The notes: generated by a model from the letters alone, not told the origin. A stretch of 64,000 nt of DNA from Massilia sp. CFBP 13721 (GCF_014842025.1 NZ_JACYUY010000024.1:33606-97605), one strand, 5' to 3'. Shown: positions 33,834 through 42,410, counted from the stretch's first letter. Translations and numbers: made by a program.

Positions 33834-33878
33834 TAAAATTTTCTAACTGTAGTATTTTTGCCATCGCAGCATCGCTTC

Positions 33879-34601
33879 ATGACAAAGTCCTTGACCACCC
33901 GCCTGCAGCACTTCGCCGCCGCCCGTTTTTCGCCGCAGGAAGCCTTTGGCCTGCACCTGACCCTGGGCATCCTGGCGCTGCTGCTGGCGATGGCCGGCTT
34001 CGCGCGCATCGCCGGCGCCGTGGTCAACGGCGCCCCGATCACCGAGCTCGACCTGCGACTGGCGGCCTGGCTGCACGCCCATGCCCACGACAGCGACGTC
34101 CTGCGCAGCTTCCTGCTGGGCATTACCCATCTGCACAGCACGCCCGGCGTATTGAGCCTGACCGCGCTGGCCGGCTGGTGGCTGGTCCGGCGCGATGCGC
34201 GCCATTGGATGCTGACCCTGCTCGCGGCGGTGCCGGGCGGAATGCTGCTGAACGTGGCCATGAAGCATACCTTCGAGCGTGCGCGCCCGCATTTCGACGA
34301 GCCGATCCTGACGCTCACCACCTACAGTTTCCCGAGCGGCCACACGGTTGCCGCGACCTTGCTGTACGGCGTGCTTGCCTGCTACCTGACGCGCCACGCG
34401 CGCAGCTGGCAGGCGCGTGCGGCGATCGTGCTGGCTGCCTGTGCGATGGTGCTGCTGGTGGCCGGCTCGCGCCTGTATCTCGGCGCCCATTACCTGTCCG
34501 ACGTGCTGGCGGGAATGGCCGAAGGCTGCGCCTGGCTGGCGATCTGCGTCACCGGCGTGGCTACCTTGCGGCGGCGCCAGCGCGGGCGCGCGACGAACTG
34601 A
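33879..34601 (+). CDS. PAP2-family membrane phosphatase
   Basis: 240 residues from ATG 33879; a TTG at 33858 is less likely. About five or six membrane segments. The three PAP2 motifs are present: KHTFERARP (K-x6-RP), PSGH in TYSFPSGHTVAATLLYG, and SRLYLGAHYLSDV (SR-x5-H-x3-D). Members dephosphorylate undecaprenyl-pyrophosphate, phosphatidate or similar lipids at the periplasmic face. It is followed after 23 bp by the metallophosphoesterase gene. The shared upstream region carries the tandem LexA boxes. Confidence 0.93.
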   Translation: MTKSLTTRLQHFAAARFSPQEAFGLHLTLGILALLLAMAGFARIAGAVVNGAPITELDLRLAAWLHAHAHDSDVLRSFLLGITHLHSTPGVLSLTALAGWWLVRRDARHWMLTLLAAVPGGMLLNVAMKHTFERARPHFDEPILTLTTYSFPSGHTVAATLLYGVLACYLTRHARSWQARAAIVLAACAMVLLVAGSRLYLGAHYLSDVLAGMAEGCAWLAICVTGVATLRRRQRGRATN

Positions 34602-34624
34602 ATACTGATCACCGAGGAACCCTG

Positions 34625-35461
34625 ATGCGAACCCTAATCCACCTGTCCGACCTGCATTTCGGGCGTGTCGACCAGACCCTGCTGGAGCCATTGCGCGAGC
34701 TGATCCATTCGATCGCGCCGAGCGTGGTCGTCATTTCCGGCGACCTGACCCAGCGCGCCCGCAGCGAAGAGTTCGAAGCGGCACGCGCCTTCCTCGACAC
34801 CTTGCCCGGGCCGCAGATCGTCGTGCCCGGCAACCACGACATTTCCCTGTACAACGTGTTCCGCCGCTTCGCCAAGCCGCTCGACCGCTACAAACGCTAC
34901 ATTACCGACGACCTCGACCCGATCTACGTCGACGACGAGGTTGCCGTGGTCGGGGTGAACACGGCGCGTTCGCTGACGATCAAGGATGGGCGCGTCAACA
35001 AGGAGCAAGTGGCCAAGATCCGCGAACAGCTGGCCGGGCTCGATCCCAACATCACCCGCATCGTCGTCACCCACCACCCGTTCGACCTGCCAACCACCTT
35101 CGAGGAACAGGACCTGGTCAACCGCGCGCCGATGGCGATGGAAGTATTCGCCGAATGCGGCGTCGACGTGCTGCTGGCCGGGCACATGCACGTCAGCCAC
35201 GCGGCCAGCACGGCCTCGCGCTACCAGATCGACGCCTACGCGGCGCTGGTGGTGCAGGCCGGTACGGCGACCTCGACACGGGGCAGGGGGGAGGTCAATT
35301 CGTTTAACCTGCTGCGCGTCGAGCACGAGCGGGTCGAGGTCGACCGTTATGGGTGGGATGCATTGACCAATACGTTCCGGGTCATCCTCACCGAGAAGTT
35401 TTTGCGCAGCGGGAATGTGTGGGCGCCGGCGGTGGAGGGGATGCTGGCAGCGGGGTTGTAA
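34625..35461 (+). CDS. Calcineurin-like metallophosphoesterase (CpdA-like)
   Basis: 278 residues from ATG 34625, with AGGAA upstream. All five dinuclear-metal motifs of the class III cyclic-nucleotide phosphodiesterase-like family are present: LSDLHFGR (D-x-H), SGDLTQRA (GD), PGNHDIS (GNHD), VTHHPF, and LAGHMHVSH (GHxH). CpdA relatives hydrolyse cAMP, but substrate specificity in this family is broad. If it acts on cAMP it would feed CRP-family signalling. It probably forms an operon with PAP2. Confidence 0.9.
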   Translation: MRTLIHLSDLHFGRVDQTLLEPLRELIHSIAPSVVVISGDLTQRARSEEFEAARAFLDTLPGPQIVVPGNHDISLYNVFRRFAKPLDRYKRYITDDLDPIYVDDEVAVVGVNTARSLTIKDGRVNKEQVAKIREQLAGLDPNITRIVVTHHPFDLPTTFEEQDLVNRAPMAMEVFAECGVDVLLAGHMHVSHAASTASRYQIDAYAALVVQAGTATSTRGRGEVNSFNLLRVEHERVEVDRYGWDALTNTFRVILTEKFLRSGNVWAPAVEGMLAAGL

Positions 35462-35499
35462 CGGTCACGCCCGGTCGCAATGTTCGATCATTGTTATAG

Positions 35500-35634
35500 G
35501 TAGGGTGGGCTCCGCCCACGCGGTACCACGGCGACACCTCGAAACGCATTTAATACCCCACGGCAGACGCACGCCGATGTTGTCAGTCGGCGCGGTATGC
35601 CACGGTACGACCGCGTGGGCAGAGCCCACCCTAC
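35500..35634. repeat. GTAGGGTGGGC-family inverted-repeat element
   Basis: 135 bp. The left end GTAGGGTGGGCTCCGCCCAC and the right end GTGGGCAGAGCCCACCCTAC are inverted copies. Each end folds on itself, and CGCGGTA/TACGACCGCG flank the interior. It lies between two convergent gene ends, and is the same length as the element at 63743-63877. Confidence 0.85.
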
Positions 35635-35678
35635 GGACCGCAGGATTCACGCCCCTGCGACAGGGCGCGAGGTTCACG

Positions 35679-37067
35679 TCAGATCCAGTACTCCGTCAAG
35701 CGCGACGCCCACTCCTTGACCCGGTCCGCCCACGGCCGGTCGCGCCACTGCTCCAGCGTGACTTCCTTCGAGCTGCGCAAGTCTTCGTCAAAGGCGCTCT
35801 CCATGTCGCGCCCGAAGGCCGGATCGATCACCACTACGTTCAGCTCATAGTTGTGGATGAAGCTGCGCCGGTCGATGTTCGCCGAGCCGATGGTCGACCA
35901 GGCGCCGTCGATCACCGCCGTCTTGGCATGCAGCACCGCGACCTGCAGCTGGAAGATGCGCACGCCGCCGGCCAGCAGCTGTTCATAGAAGGCCTGGCCG
36001 GCGTACATCACCAAGCCATGATCGGACACGCCCGGCAGCACCAGCTTGACGTCAACGCCGCGCTTGGCCGCGGCAATCAATGCATCGACGATCTGCTGGT
36101 CGGGCACGAAATACGCCGAGGTGATGTGCACCGATCGCTTGGCTTCGTTGATCGCGACCATCAGCGACTTGTAGATTTCCGAGTGGCCGTCTGGCGCGGT
36201 GGCCAGCACGCGCACGAACTTGTCGCCGGCGGGCGCCAGGCGCGGAAAGTAGTCGCGCTGCGAGAGTTCGCCGCCTTCCTGGCGCACCCAGGCATTCACG
36301 AAGGCCCATTGGAGCGTCGCCACGGCGGGACCCTCGATCTTGACGTGGGTGTCGCGCCAGCCGACCTTGTCCTTGTCGACATTGTCCGGCTTGCGGCGCG
36401 AGCGGAACAGCGAGCTGTTGGCATAGTCGGCGCTGATGTTGATGCCGCCAGTAAAGGCGATGCGGCCGTCGACCACCATCAGTTTGCGGTGGTCGCGGTT
36501 GTTGATCGACCAGTTGCCCTTGGCCTTGGCCGGGTTCACCGGATTGAACGCCACCATGCTGATGCCGGCCGCGCGCATGCGATCGAAAAAAGCCTGCGGC
36601 GTGCCGAGGGTGCCGACGCTGTCGTACATGACGTTGACGGCCACGCCCTCGCGCCGCTTTTCCATCAGCAGTTCAGCGAACTGCAGGCCGATCGGGTCCT
36701 GGTCGAAGATATAGGTTTCCAGGTTGATGGACGTGGTGGCATTGCGCGCCGCCGCCATCATTTCGCGCATCGTCGCCGGGCCGTCGAACAGCAATTGCAC
36801 CTGGTTGCCGGCGATCAGGGGCACACCGGTCGCCTGTTCCTCGAGCACCGCCAGCGCCTTCAGGTCGCCGGTCGCATTCGCCCAGCGACGCTGCAGCAGC
36901 GCCGCGGTCTGCCCCTTCGACAGTGTGCCGCGCGCATTCTCGACCGTCGGGTTGGTCTTGACCGGCGTGTCGGGCAGCGTGTTGGCGTCGGGCAGGGTGC
37001 GGCAGGATGCCATCACCCCGATCAGTGCCAGCGCGGCGAGGCACCATTTGATGCGTTGCTTGTTCAT
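35679..37067 (-). CDS. Phospholipase D/cardiolipin synthase family lipoprotein
   Basis: 462 residues. The start MNKQRIKWCLAALALIGVMASCRT is a lipoprotein signal with lipobox MASC. Two HKD motifs are present: NNRDHRKLMVVDGRIAFTGG and LHAKTAVIDGAWSTIGSANID, the pair that forms the phosphatidyl-His active site. Cardiolipin-synthase relatives join two phosphatidylglycerols. Being a periplasm-facing lipoprotein, it could also be a lipid transphosphatidylase. Its ATG directly follows the stop of the Gcr-type gene (TAAATG), so the two are coupled and its ribosome binding site is GGGGA inside the upstream gene. Confidence 0.92.
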   Translation of the reverse strand: MNKQRIKWCLAALALIGVMASCRTLPDANTLPDTPVKTNPTVENARGTLSKGQTAALLQRRWANATGDLKALAVLEEQATGVPLIAGNQVQLLFDGPATMREMMAAARNATTSINLETYIFDQDPIGLQFAELLMEKRREGVAVNVMYDSVGTLGTPQAFFDRMRAAGISMVAFNPVNPAKAKGNWSINNRDHRKLMVVDGRIAFTGGINISADYANSSLFRSRRKPDNVDKDKVGWRDTHVKIEGPAVATLQWAFVNAWVRQEGGELSQRDYFPRLAPAGDKFVRVLATAPDGHSEIYKSLMVAINEAKRSVHITSAYFVPDQQIVDALIAAAKRGVDVKLVLPGVSDHGLVMYAGQAFYEQLLAGGVRIFQLQVAVLHAKTAVIDGAWSTIGSANIDRRSFIHNYELNVVVIDPAFGRDMESAFDEDLRSSKEVTLEQWRDRPWADRVKEWASRLTEYWI

Positions 37068-39206
37068 TTATTTCCCCTTGTGGAATTCGGGAATGTCGAT
37101 CACGTCGGGATCCCTTGGCCCGATGAAGAAGTCGAGCGGCGCATACGCGAAACGCCGTCCGAGTGCGCGCAGCAACAGGATGCTGCGGGTGAAAACGATG
37201 TTGCGGGCGCGCAGCGCCACCCACAGCGCCAGGTTGAAGCTGACCAGCAGGTTGACCGCGCCGATCAGCGCCACGCCGAGCACGGCATTGAGCACCATCG
37301 GGAAATTCATCTGGTAATCCAGCCCGACCAGGGCGGTGGCGAAGTTCGCCGTCGAGAAGGTCACGTGGCGGATGTCGAGCGGCAGGCCGAGCAGGAAACC
37401 GACGGTGCCGGTGGTGCCGAGCAGGATGCCGAAGAAGAAGTTACCCATCAGGCCGCCGAGATTGTCCTCGACGTAGCGCGACAGCCGGTCGCGCCGTTCG
37501 ACCCCGAACAGGTTGCCCAGCCAGCGCAGCTGACGCACGCGCTGGCCCATGCGCGTGTACAGGGCCTTGTTGTCGTAGTAGCCGGAAATCAGCCCGGCGA
37601 CGAACAGCCAGACCCCGGCGACGGCCGCATAGAACAGGGCCGGCGTGCCGAACGGGTCGATGTCGTGCAGCAGGTGATAGGCCTTGTCGGGCGAGACCAG
37701 GTGGTGGCCCTTCACCTGCTGGTAAGCAATGGCGATCAAGAGTGCGGTCGGAAAGGCGACCACCACGTTGCCGAGCACGGCCACGATCTGGGTGCGGAAC
37801 ACCTTGTTGACGAGTTCGGCCATGCGGTCGAAATCGATGCTGCGCCCGTCCGGCGTGTGCAGGCCGGCGGCGATGCGCTGGGCCGTCATCGCCGGCTGCT
37901 TGGTGGCGATGGTCCATTGCAGCATGTGGACGAGCATGAAGCCGAGCGAATAGTTCATGCTGAACAGGAAGGCTTCGACCAGTGGCGCGGCGCGCAGGTA
38001 GCCCAGAAGAATCTTGAACATCGCCATGAAGCCGACGATGAAGCCGGCGCCGGCCGCGGCCTTGAACATGTGGCGCAGTTGGGCCCGGCTCTCGGCGATG
38101 TAGTGCTCGCCGGTGCGGCTGGCGTTTTCGGTGACGTTGCGCGCCAGCAGGTGGATGTTGTCGCGGAACAGGCCGATCACCCGGTACTTGGTGTTGTGCG
38201 CTTCGACCAGTTCCTGGGCCAGGGCGAGGGCCGCGGCGCGCTGCGCGCTCAGCGGCTGTTCGGCGGGCGGCGGCGTGGTCACCAGGGCGCGGCTGCTGGA
38301 CGGCGGACCGGCGAAGAGCTCCTGCGGGGCGGCCAACAGCTCCGGCGCCGCTTCCGGAGCCGAACCGACGGCCGACTCGCTGACGTCGACCAGGAACAGC
38401 AGCTTGCGCAGCCGGCCGATGCTTTGGCCGATGGCCACCAGCACATAGGTCAGGGCGACGCTGGTGCCGAAGGTGCGCGCGCTGCGGCGGATCTTGGCGA
38501 CGACCTCCTCGCACTGGTCGAGCATCACCAGGAGGTGGCGCGGGTCTTCCGGGCGCGCCAGGCTGCCCTCGAGGTAACGGCTGTAGTCATCGAGGTAGGT
38601 GTTGACCTCGATGTTCTGCATCAGGAAAGGCGAATCGAAATCCTCGATCTCGCTGTAGCTGTGCACCAGGCGCGGCTCCAGGCCCAGCGCGCAGACGCGG
38701 CAGGACAGGGTGCGGATGGCGTCGAGCATGCCCATGGTCGTCACCAGACGCGCCCGGTCCGGGGTGGCGTCGTTCGGCGGCGGGGCATCGGCGACGACGT
38801 CGAACAGGGCCAGCCAGTCGGCATCGGGCACCGAACGGATCCAGCGGTGGTCTTCTTCGGCGTACAACACCTGGTCGAGCGCATCGGACAGGTAGAGGTC
38901 GTCGAGCGCGGGCGGCAGCAGGCGCCAGGCGATGCGGCGCATGAGTTCGGTGAAGAAGCCGTCGTTCGACAGGATGCCGATGTCGCTGTACAGGCTCGTG
39001 TGGCGGCGATTTTCCAGCAGGGTGACGAGGTAGCTGCGCAGCGCCCAGGCTTGCGCCGGGTTCCCCTTCAACAGTTGCGTCAGCGTGCGCACGGCCGCGC
39101 GCGCATGGCCAAGATGGCGTCGGCGCGGCCGTATGCCATCGACCAGTTCGACCAGCAAGTCGATGCGGTCGCTGTGTGGGTCGATGCGTTCAAGAATGTC
39201 AAGCAT
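37068..39206 (-). CDS. Gcr-type 'site-specific recombinase' family membrane protein
   Basis: 712 residues from ATG 39206. It matches the family named after Neisseria Gcr: the N-terminal half is soluble and helical (DILERIDPHSDRIDLLVELVDGIRP, then IEVNTYLDDYSRYLEG). The C-terminal half has about six or seven membrane segments, for example FKAAAGAGFIVGFMAMFKILLGYL and FFFGILLGTTGTVGFLLGLPLDIRHVTFSTANFA. No known recombinase catalytic residues are visible, so the recombinase name is historical and I would not infer DNA activity. It is coupled to the phospholipase D gene, which suggests an envelope or lipid role. Confidence 0.85.
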   Translation of the reverse strand: MLDILERIDPHSDRIDLLVELVDGIRPRRRHLGHARAAVRTLTQLLKGNPAQAWALRSYLVTLLENRRHTSLYSDIGILSNDGFFTELMRRIAWRLLPPALDDLYLSDALDQVLYAEEDHRWIRSVPDADWLALFDVVADAPPPNDATPDRARLVTTMGMLDAIRTLSCRVCALGLEPRLVHSYSEIEDFDSPFLMQNIEVNTYLDDYSRYLEGSLARPEDPRHLLVMLDQCEEVVAKIRRSARTFGTSVALTYVLVAIGQSIGRLRKLLFLVDVSESAVGSAPEAAPELLAAPQELFAGPPSSSRALVTTPPPAEQPLSAQRAAALALAQELVEAHNTKYRVIGLFRDNIHLLARNVTENASRTGEHYIAESRAQLRHMFKAAAGAGFIVGFMAMFKILLGYLRAAPLVEAFLFSMNYSLGFMLVHMLQWTIATKQPAMTAQRIAAGLHTPDGRSIDFDRMAELVNKVFRTQIVAVLGNVVVAFPTALLIAIAYQQVKGHHLVSPDKAYHLLHDIDPFGTPALFYAAVAGVWLFVAGLISGYYDNKALYTRMGQRVRQLRWLGNLFGVERRDRLSRYVEDNLGGLMGNFFFGILLGTTGTVGFLLGLPLDIRHVTFSTANFATALVGLDYQMNFPMVLNAVLGVALIGAVNLLVSFNLALWVALRARNIVFTRSILLLRALGRRFAYAPLDFFIGPRDPDVIDIPEFHKGK

Positions 39207-39352
39207 ACAATTTCCGTTTCCTCGTAGCTGACAGTGTACGCGCTGGGGCCGCCGGGAATGGTTCGGCAGCGTACACAGCGGGAGATGAGGATGTGGCGGA
39301 GAAGGCTGCGTCGTTGGCAGCCTCAATTTCAGGAGGAAATAGCGTCAGACCC

Positions 39353-39383
39353 GTAAGGTGGGCGGGTCCCCCGCCCACCTTAC
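39353..39383. repeat. Short perfect hairpin of the GTAGGGTGGGC family
   Basis: GTAAGGTGGGCGGG and CCCGCCCACCTTAC pair perfectly (14 bp) around TCC. It is a minimal version of the longer elements, with the same terminal sequence as the element at 63743. Confidence 0.8.
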
Positions 39384-39410
39384 ATGTATGTCAAGCGGGC
39401 AGTGGTTGGT

Positions 39411-39872
39411 TTAGGTAAACGCCAGCAGCAAACTGGTCAGCACGAACCCTGCCGTCCAGCACAGGAAGCCGCACACGGCCGCCAGGCCCAGCGCCCCGTT
39501 CCAGCCGCGCCGCGCATAGCGGCGCCCGAAGCGGCGCCGCACCAGGTGCCACTGGGGCGCCGCCGCAGCCAGCAGCCACAGGCCGAGCCAGGCCAGCCCG
39601 ATCAGCTGCGCCAGCGGCGTGCTGCCGTTGACGCGGTCGTTGACGGCGGTGGCGAACAATTCCACTCCCAGCACCGCCATGCTCGCCAGCAGCCAGCGCC
39701 GCGCCGTACGTGCGGCCCGCGCCTGGCCCAGCACGCGCCAGTTGTGCATCAGCAGCCAGGACCCGAACACCGGCGTGAACACCAGACTCCAGGCCGCGAC
39801 GGCCGACGGGCGCCACAGCGCAGGCGCCTCGTCGACGGCATCGAACGCAGGGGGAGTGTGGGTGTCGGGCAT
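39411..39872 (-). CDS. Four-helix membrane protein, function unknown
   Basis: 153 residues with four hydrophobic segments: AVAAWSLVFTPVFGSWLLM, WLLASMAVLGVELFATAV, LIGLAWLGLWLLAAAAP and GALGLAAVCGFLCWTAGFVL. They are linked by Arg-rich loops such as RRRFGRRYARRG. It has an acidic, Pro-rich N-terminus. No ribosome binding site is obvious at ATG 39872. I do not recognise the family. Its upstream side faces the OmpA-lipoprotein terminator. Confidence 0.7.
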   Translation of the reverse strand: MPDTHTPPAFDAVDEAPALWRPSAVAAWSLVFTPVFGSWLLMHNWRVLGQARAARTARRWLLASMAVLGVELFATAVNDRVNGSTPLAQLIGLAWLGLWLLAAAAPQWHLVRRRFGRRYARRGWNGALGLAAVCGFLCWTAGFVLTSLLLAFT

Positions 39873-39968
39873 GATGGCGAGAGGAAATGTTGCTGAGATG
39901 AAGCAACACTATCCCGCCATCGTGGCGCGCCGGCCTTGCGCAGGGTCGAACGCACCTGAGCCGGACGC

Positions 39969-40002
39969 AAAAAAGCCGCCCGGCATACACCGCGCGGCTT
40001 TC
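39969..40002 (-). terminator. Terminator of the OmpA-type lipoprotein gene
   Basis: On the reverse strand AAAGCCGCGCGGT pairs imperfectly with CCGGGCGGCTTTTTT, ending in six Ts, about 65 bp after the gene. Confidence 0.8.
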
Positions 40003-40066
40003 GCAGGCGATGCGTAAGTTTTACTTATGCATTGGACCGTTCCATTAGCAAAATTAATCTACTGGA

Positions 40067-40735
40067 TCAGCCGCGGCCTGGCTCGGCAACATAGATCTCG
40101 ACGCGGCGGTTACGTGCGCGGCCGCTGTTGTCGGTGTTCGAAGCGATCGGTTCGCGTTCGCCACGGCCTTCGATCGTGATGCGGGCCGGATTGACGCCGC
40201 GGCCTGCCAGGTAGTCGCGGGTGCGGGCGGCGCGGTCGACCGACAGCGGCTGGTTGATGCCCGGGTTGCCGGTGGCGTCGGTGTGGCCGATGATGACGAC
40301 GTTCGTCGCCGGGTTCTCGTTGAGCGTGGTGGCGAAGCGCTCGAGCACCGGCTGGAAGTTCGGCTTGATGTCCGAACGGCCGGTATCGAACGAGATATCG
40401 CTCGGGATCTGCAGCTTCAGGCGGTTGTCGGCGGTCTGGGTCACTTCGACGCCGGTGCCGCGCGTAGCCTGTTCCATGGCCTGCTTCTGCTTCTCCATCC
40501 GGTTCGACCAGATGTTGCCGACCACGGCGCCCGCCGCGGCGCCGAGGACGGCGCCCCTGGCGGTACGGCCGGAGCCGCCGCCGCTGGTCGTGCCGCCGAT
40601 CAGGGCGCCCAGGGCCGCACCGGCGCCGGCGCCGGTAGCGGTGCCGCGCTGGGTAGCGCTCATGTCGGCGCAGCCGGCGACGCCCAGGGCGAGGATGGTG
40701 GCGACGGCGGTGGATTTGATGAAGTTCTTCTGCAT
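40067..40735 (-). CDS. OmpA-family lipoprotein with glycine zipper
   Basis: 222 residues from ATG 40735, with AAGGAGATCACC upstream. The signal ends in lipobox VAGC. Residues about 30-85 form a glycine-zipper (GAGAGAALGALIGGTTSGGG...GAVLGAAAGAVVGN). The C-terminal half is an OmpA/Pal peptidoglycan-binding domain (FDTGRSDIKPNFQP, VVIIGHTDATGNPGINQPLSVDRA, RNRRVEIYV). It would link the outer membrane to peptidoglycan. A terminator hairpin ends right at its ribosome binding site, so expression probably depends on read-through from the gene upstream. Confidence 0.92.
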   Translation of the reverse strand: MQKNFIKSTAVATILALGVAGCADMSATQRGTATGAGAGAALGALIGGTTSGGGSGRTARGAVLGAAAGAVVGNIWSNRMEKQKQAMEQATRGTGVEVTQTADNRLKLQIPSDISFDTGRSDIKPNFQPVLERFATTLNENPATNVVIIGHTDATGNPGINQPLSVDRAARTRDYLAGRGVNPARITIEGRGEREPIASNTDNSGRARNRRVEIYVAEPGRG

Positions 40736-40748
40736 GGTGATCTCCTTG

Positions 40749-40804
40749 AAAAAAAGAAATCCGTTTCGTAGGCGCGCCCAAGGGGCACGACCACGAAACG
40801 GATT
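40749..40804 (-). terminator. Intrinsic terminator abutting the OmpA-lipoprotein ribosome binding site
   Basis: On the reverse strand AATCCGTTTCGT and ACGAAACGGATT form a 12-bp stem, followed by TCTTTTTTTC. The AAGGAG of the next gene begins 1-2 bp later. It ends the transcript of the small membrane protein gene, or attenuates the OmpA gene. Confidence 0.85.
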
Positions 40805-40904
40805 GGTCAATCTACTTCGGGTGGTGCTTGGTGGGTACCTGGTAATACGTAGCTTAGCGCCGCGTACGACCTGGTACAACCAATATGGTACCGCATGCGG
40901 CGTG

Positions 40905-41051
40905 CTATATGCCTCGACCGCTGATCAGGCGCACCAGGATCATGATGACGGCGACGACGAGCAGGATGTGGATGAAGCCGCCGATCGTGTACGAGGTGAC
41001 CAGGCCGAGCAGCCACAAGACGACGAGAAAAATGGCAATGGTATAGAGCAT
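40905..41051 (-). CDS. Lmo0937-type small membrane protein
   Basis: 48 residues: MLYTIAIFLVVLWLLGLVTSYTIGGFIHILLVVAVIMILVRLISGRGI. Two hydrophobic helices joined by a short TIGGFIH loop match the lmo0937 family, which is often stress-induced. GAGGAG lies 7 bp before the ATG. Its promoter carries a GTTCG-GTGG-CGTAC operator (41128-41141). Confidence 0.88.
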   Translation of the reverse strand: MLYTIAIFLVVLWLLGLVTSYTIGGFIHILLVVAVIMILVRLISGRGI

Positions 41052-41127
41052 GATGAGTCTCCTCACTGGGGGTTTGCGCCGTGGTGGCGCCGTGAATCCA
41101 GTATCGCGCTCCGTGCTCAACAAAACC

Positions 41128-41141
41128 GTTCGGTGGCGTAC
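41128..41141 (-). promoter_or_regulatory. Stress-regulon operator site 1
   Basis: GTTCG-GTGG-CGTAC, followed on the reverse strand after 22 bp by GATACT, a -10-like box. It places the dyad at about -41.5 for the lmo0937-type gene (start 41051). Confidence 0.65.
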
Positions 41142-41142
41142 A

Positions 41143-41415
41143 TTATGCGCGATATTTTTGTTTTTCTTGCAAGCTGCTTTGCAGGCCGGCGCTTTGCAGG
41201 CCTGCGCTTTGTAGCCCCGGTATCCAGCCCATGAAGCCGAGCAGGCCGACGAGGCCGATCAGGCAGGTAAGCAAGCCGCCGCTGACGAGGAAGATGACGT
41301 CGTGCGCCGCCAGCCCGTTTGCAGCCTGTTCGAGCGGTGGCGTGGCCGATACGAGCCCGAAACCGGTAAGGACGAGGCCCCAGACGATGATGCCGATCCA
41401 TGCAAGGCTGTTCAT
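41143..41415 (-). CDS. Small membrane protein with a repeat tail, function unknown
   Basis: 90 residues with two hydrophobic helices, LAWIGIIVWGLVLTGFGLVSA and VIFLVSGGLLTCLIGLVGLLGFMGW. The tail GLQSAGLQSAGLQS is coded by a 15-bp tandem repeat at 41176-41220. GGGGAGC lies just before ATG 41415. An exact GTGCG-GTGT-CGCAC operator sits 98 bp upstream. The family is not recognised. A role in envelope stress is inferred from the promoter alone. Confidence 0.75.
   Translation of the reverse strand: MNSLAWIGIIVWGLVLTGFGLVSATPPLEQAANGLAAHDVIFLVSGGLLTCLIGLVGLLGFMGWIPGLQSAGLQSAGLQSSLQEKQKYRA
41176..41220. repeat. 15-bp tandem repeat inside a small membrane-protein gene
   Basis: GCTTTGCAGGCCGGC (41176-41190), GCTTTGCAGGCCTGC (41191-41205) and a degenerate third unit. 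It codes for GLQSA units and could vary in copy number. Confidence 0.75.
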
Positions 41416-41512
41416 GTTGCTCCCCTTTTTTACGAAGTTGGAATAAGCAGTGACGACGTGTATGCGCTTCTTTGGCGCTCATCCATTCTCGGGGTAGCTC
41501 AGCAGTAATTCC

Positions 41513-41526
41513 GTGCGGTGTCGCAC
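41513..41526 (-). promoter_or_regulatory. Stress-regulon operator site 2
   Basis: GTGCG-GTGT-CGCAC, a full match. On the reverse strand a 22-bp gap leads to GAGAAT as -10 for the gene at 41143-41415. Confidence 0.72.
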
Positions 41527-41585
41527 ATTTCCTATGGGAAATTATCAAGAGACGGTGTAGAGGGTCCGATCGACTCAGCCAATGG

Positions 41586-41621
41586 AAAAAGCCCGGCGGT
41601 CCTGGTGGACGGCCGGGCTTT
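41586..41621 (-). terminator. Terminator of the glycine-zipper gene at 41640
   Basis: On the reverse strand AAAGCCCGGC and GCCGGGCTTTTT form the stem and T-run, 18 bp after the gene. Confidence 0.88.
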
Positions 41622-41639
41622 CGGGCGGGCAGATTCGGA

Positions 41640-42410
41640 TCAGGCGGCGCGCAAGCGGCCCTTGACGATGCGCACGCGGTCGCCGCTGCGCCATTTCGGC
41701 TGGCTCGACTGGTGGAAGGTACGCAGGCTGCCGTCGTCCAGGCGCACCCGGATCTCGTAGCTGGTGCTTGCCTTCATGTTGCCTTCGACCTGGTTGCCGA
41801 CCACGGCGCCGCCAACCGCGCCGGCCACCGTTGCCAGCTGGCGTCCGTGGCCGCCGCCGATCTGGTTGCCCAGCAAGCCGCCGATGACGGCGCCGCCGGC
41901 CGCGCCCAGGCCGCTGCCCTGGGCACGCTGCTTGATCGCGCGTACCGATTCCACGTTGCCGCAGTTGCCGCACCATTTCGGTTCGGCTGCAGCGACTTGC
42001 ACCGGCTTCGGTTTGGCGGTTGCGCGCGGGGCCGGCGCCGGTTCGGGTTCAGGTTCCGGGGCATAGGCCTGCACAGGCGCCGCAGCATACCCCTGCGCCA
42101 GTTGCTGGGTGGGGGCGGCGGCCGGGGCAGGGGCATAGGCAGTGGTTGGCGGCGCATACGCGGCGGCAGGCGGCGCCATCGCCAGGGCCGCCGCCGGCGG
42201 CACGGCCTGGCTTGCGGGCGGCAGGCTCGACGCCAGTGCGGCGCGCTCGGCCTCGTTCAGCTGGCGGTTGGAATTGCCGCCGATCGACGACGGAATCCAG
42301 CCCATGATCGCGGCCGTGCCGACCAGGCAGAACAGCACGACGGCAAGGGCGGCGACCAGGAGTAGGGGATGGTGCTGGGCGCGGGCCGGTGGAGGTGGGA
42401 TGTTGTTCAT
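41640..42410 (-). CDS. Glycine-zipper 2TM domain protein
   Basis: 256 residues. One N-terminal membrane helix (HPLLLVAALAVVLFCLVGTAAIMGW) leads to an Ala/Pro-rich linker (about 60-140), a Cys pair (WCGNCGNVESV), a glycine-zipper (GLGAAGGAVIGGLLGNQIGGGHGRQLATVAGAVGGAVVGNQVE) and a C-terminal YEIRVRLDDGSLRTFHQSSQ beta domain. The last two parts match the glycine-zipper 2TM envelope family. Its upstream region has operator site 3. The C-terminal domain is closely similar to that of the protein at 50598-51056. Confidence 0.88.
   Translation of the reverse strand: MNNIPPPPARAQHHPLLLVAALAVVLFCLVGTAAIMGWIPSSIGGNSNRQLNEAERAALASSLPPASQAVPPAAALAMAPPAAAYAPPTTAYAPAPAAAPTQQLAQGYAAAPVQAYAPEPEPEPAPAPRATAKPKPVQVAAAEPKWCGNCGNVESVRAIKQRAQGSGLGAAGGAVIGGLLGNQIGGGHGRQLATVAGAVGGAVVGNQVEGNMKASTSYEIRVRLDDGSLRTFHQSSQPKWRSGDRVRIVKGRLRAA

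Noticed and set aside
37068..39206. Gcr-type 'recombinase' as evidence of a mobile element
   Set aside because: It has several membrane helices and no tyrosine or serine recombinase motif. The neighbours are housekeeping-type genes and there are no att-like repeats.
40864..40877. GTACG-ACCT-GGTAC as an operator for the OmpA-type lipoprotein gene
   Set aside because: Half-sites depart from the consensus and no -10-like hexamer is found 22-23 bp downstream.
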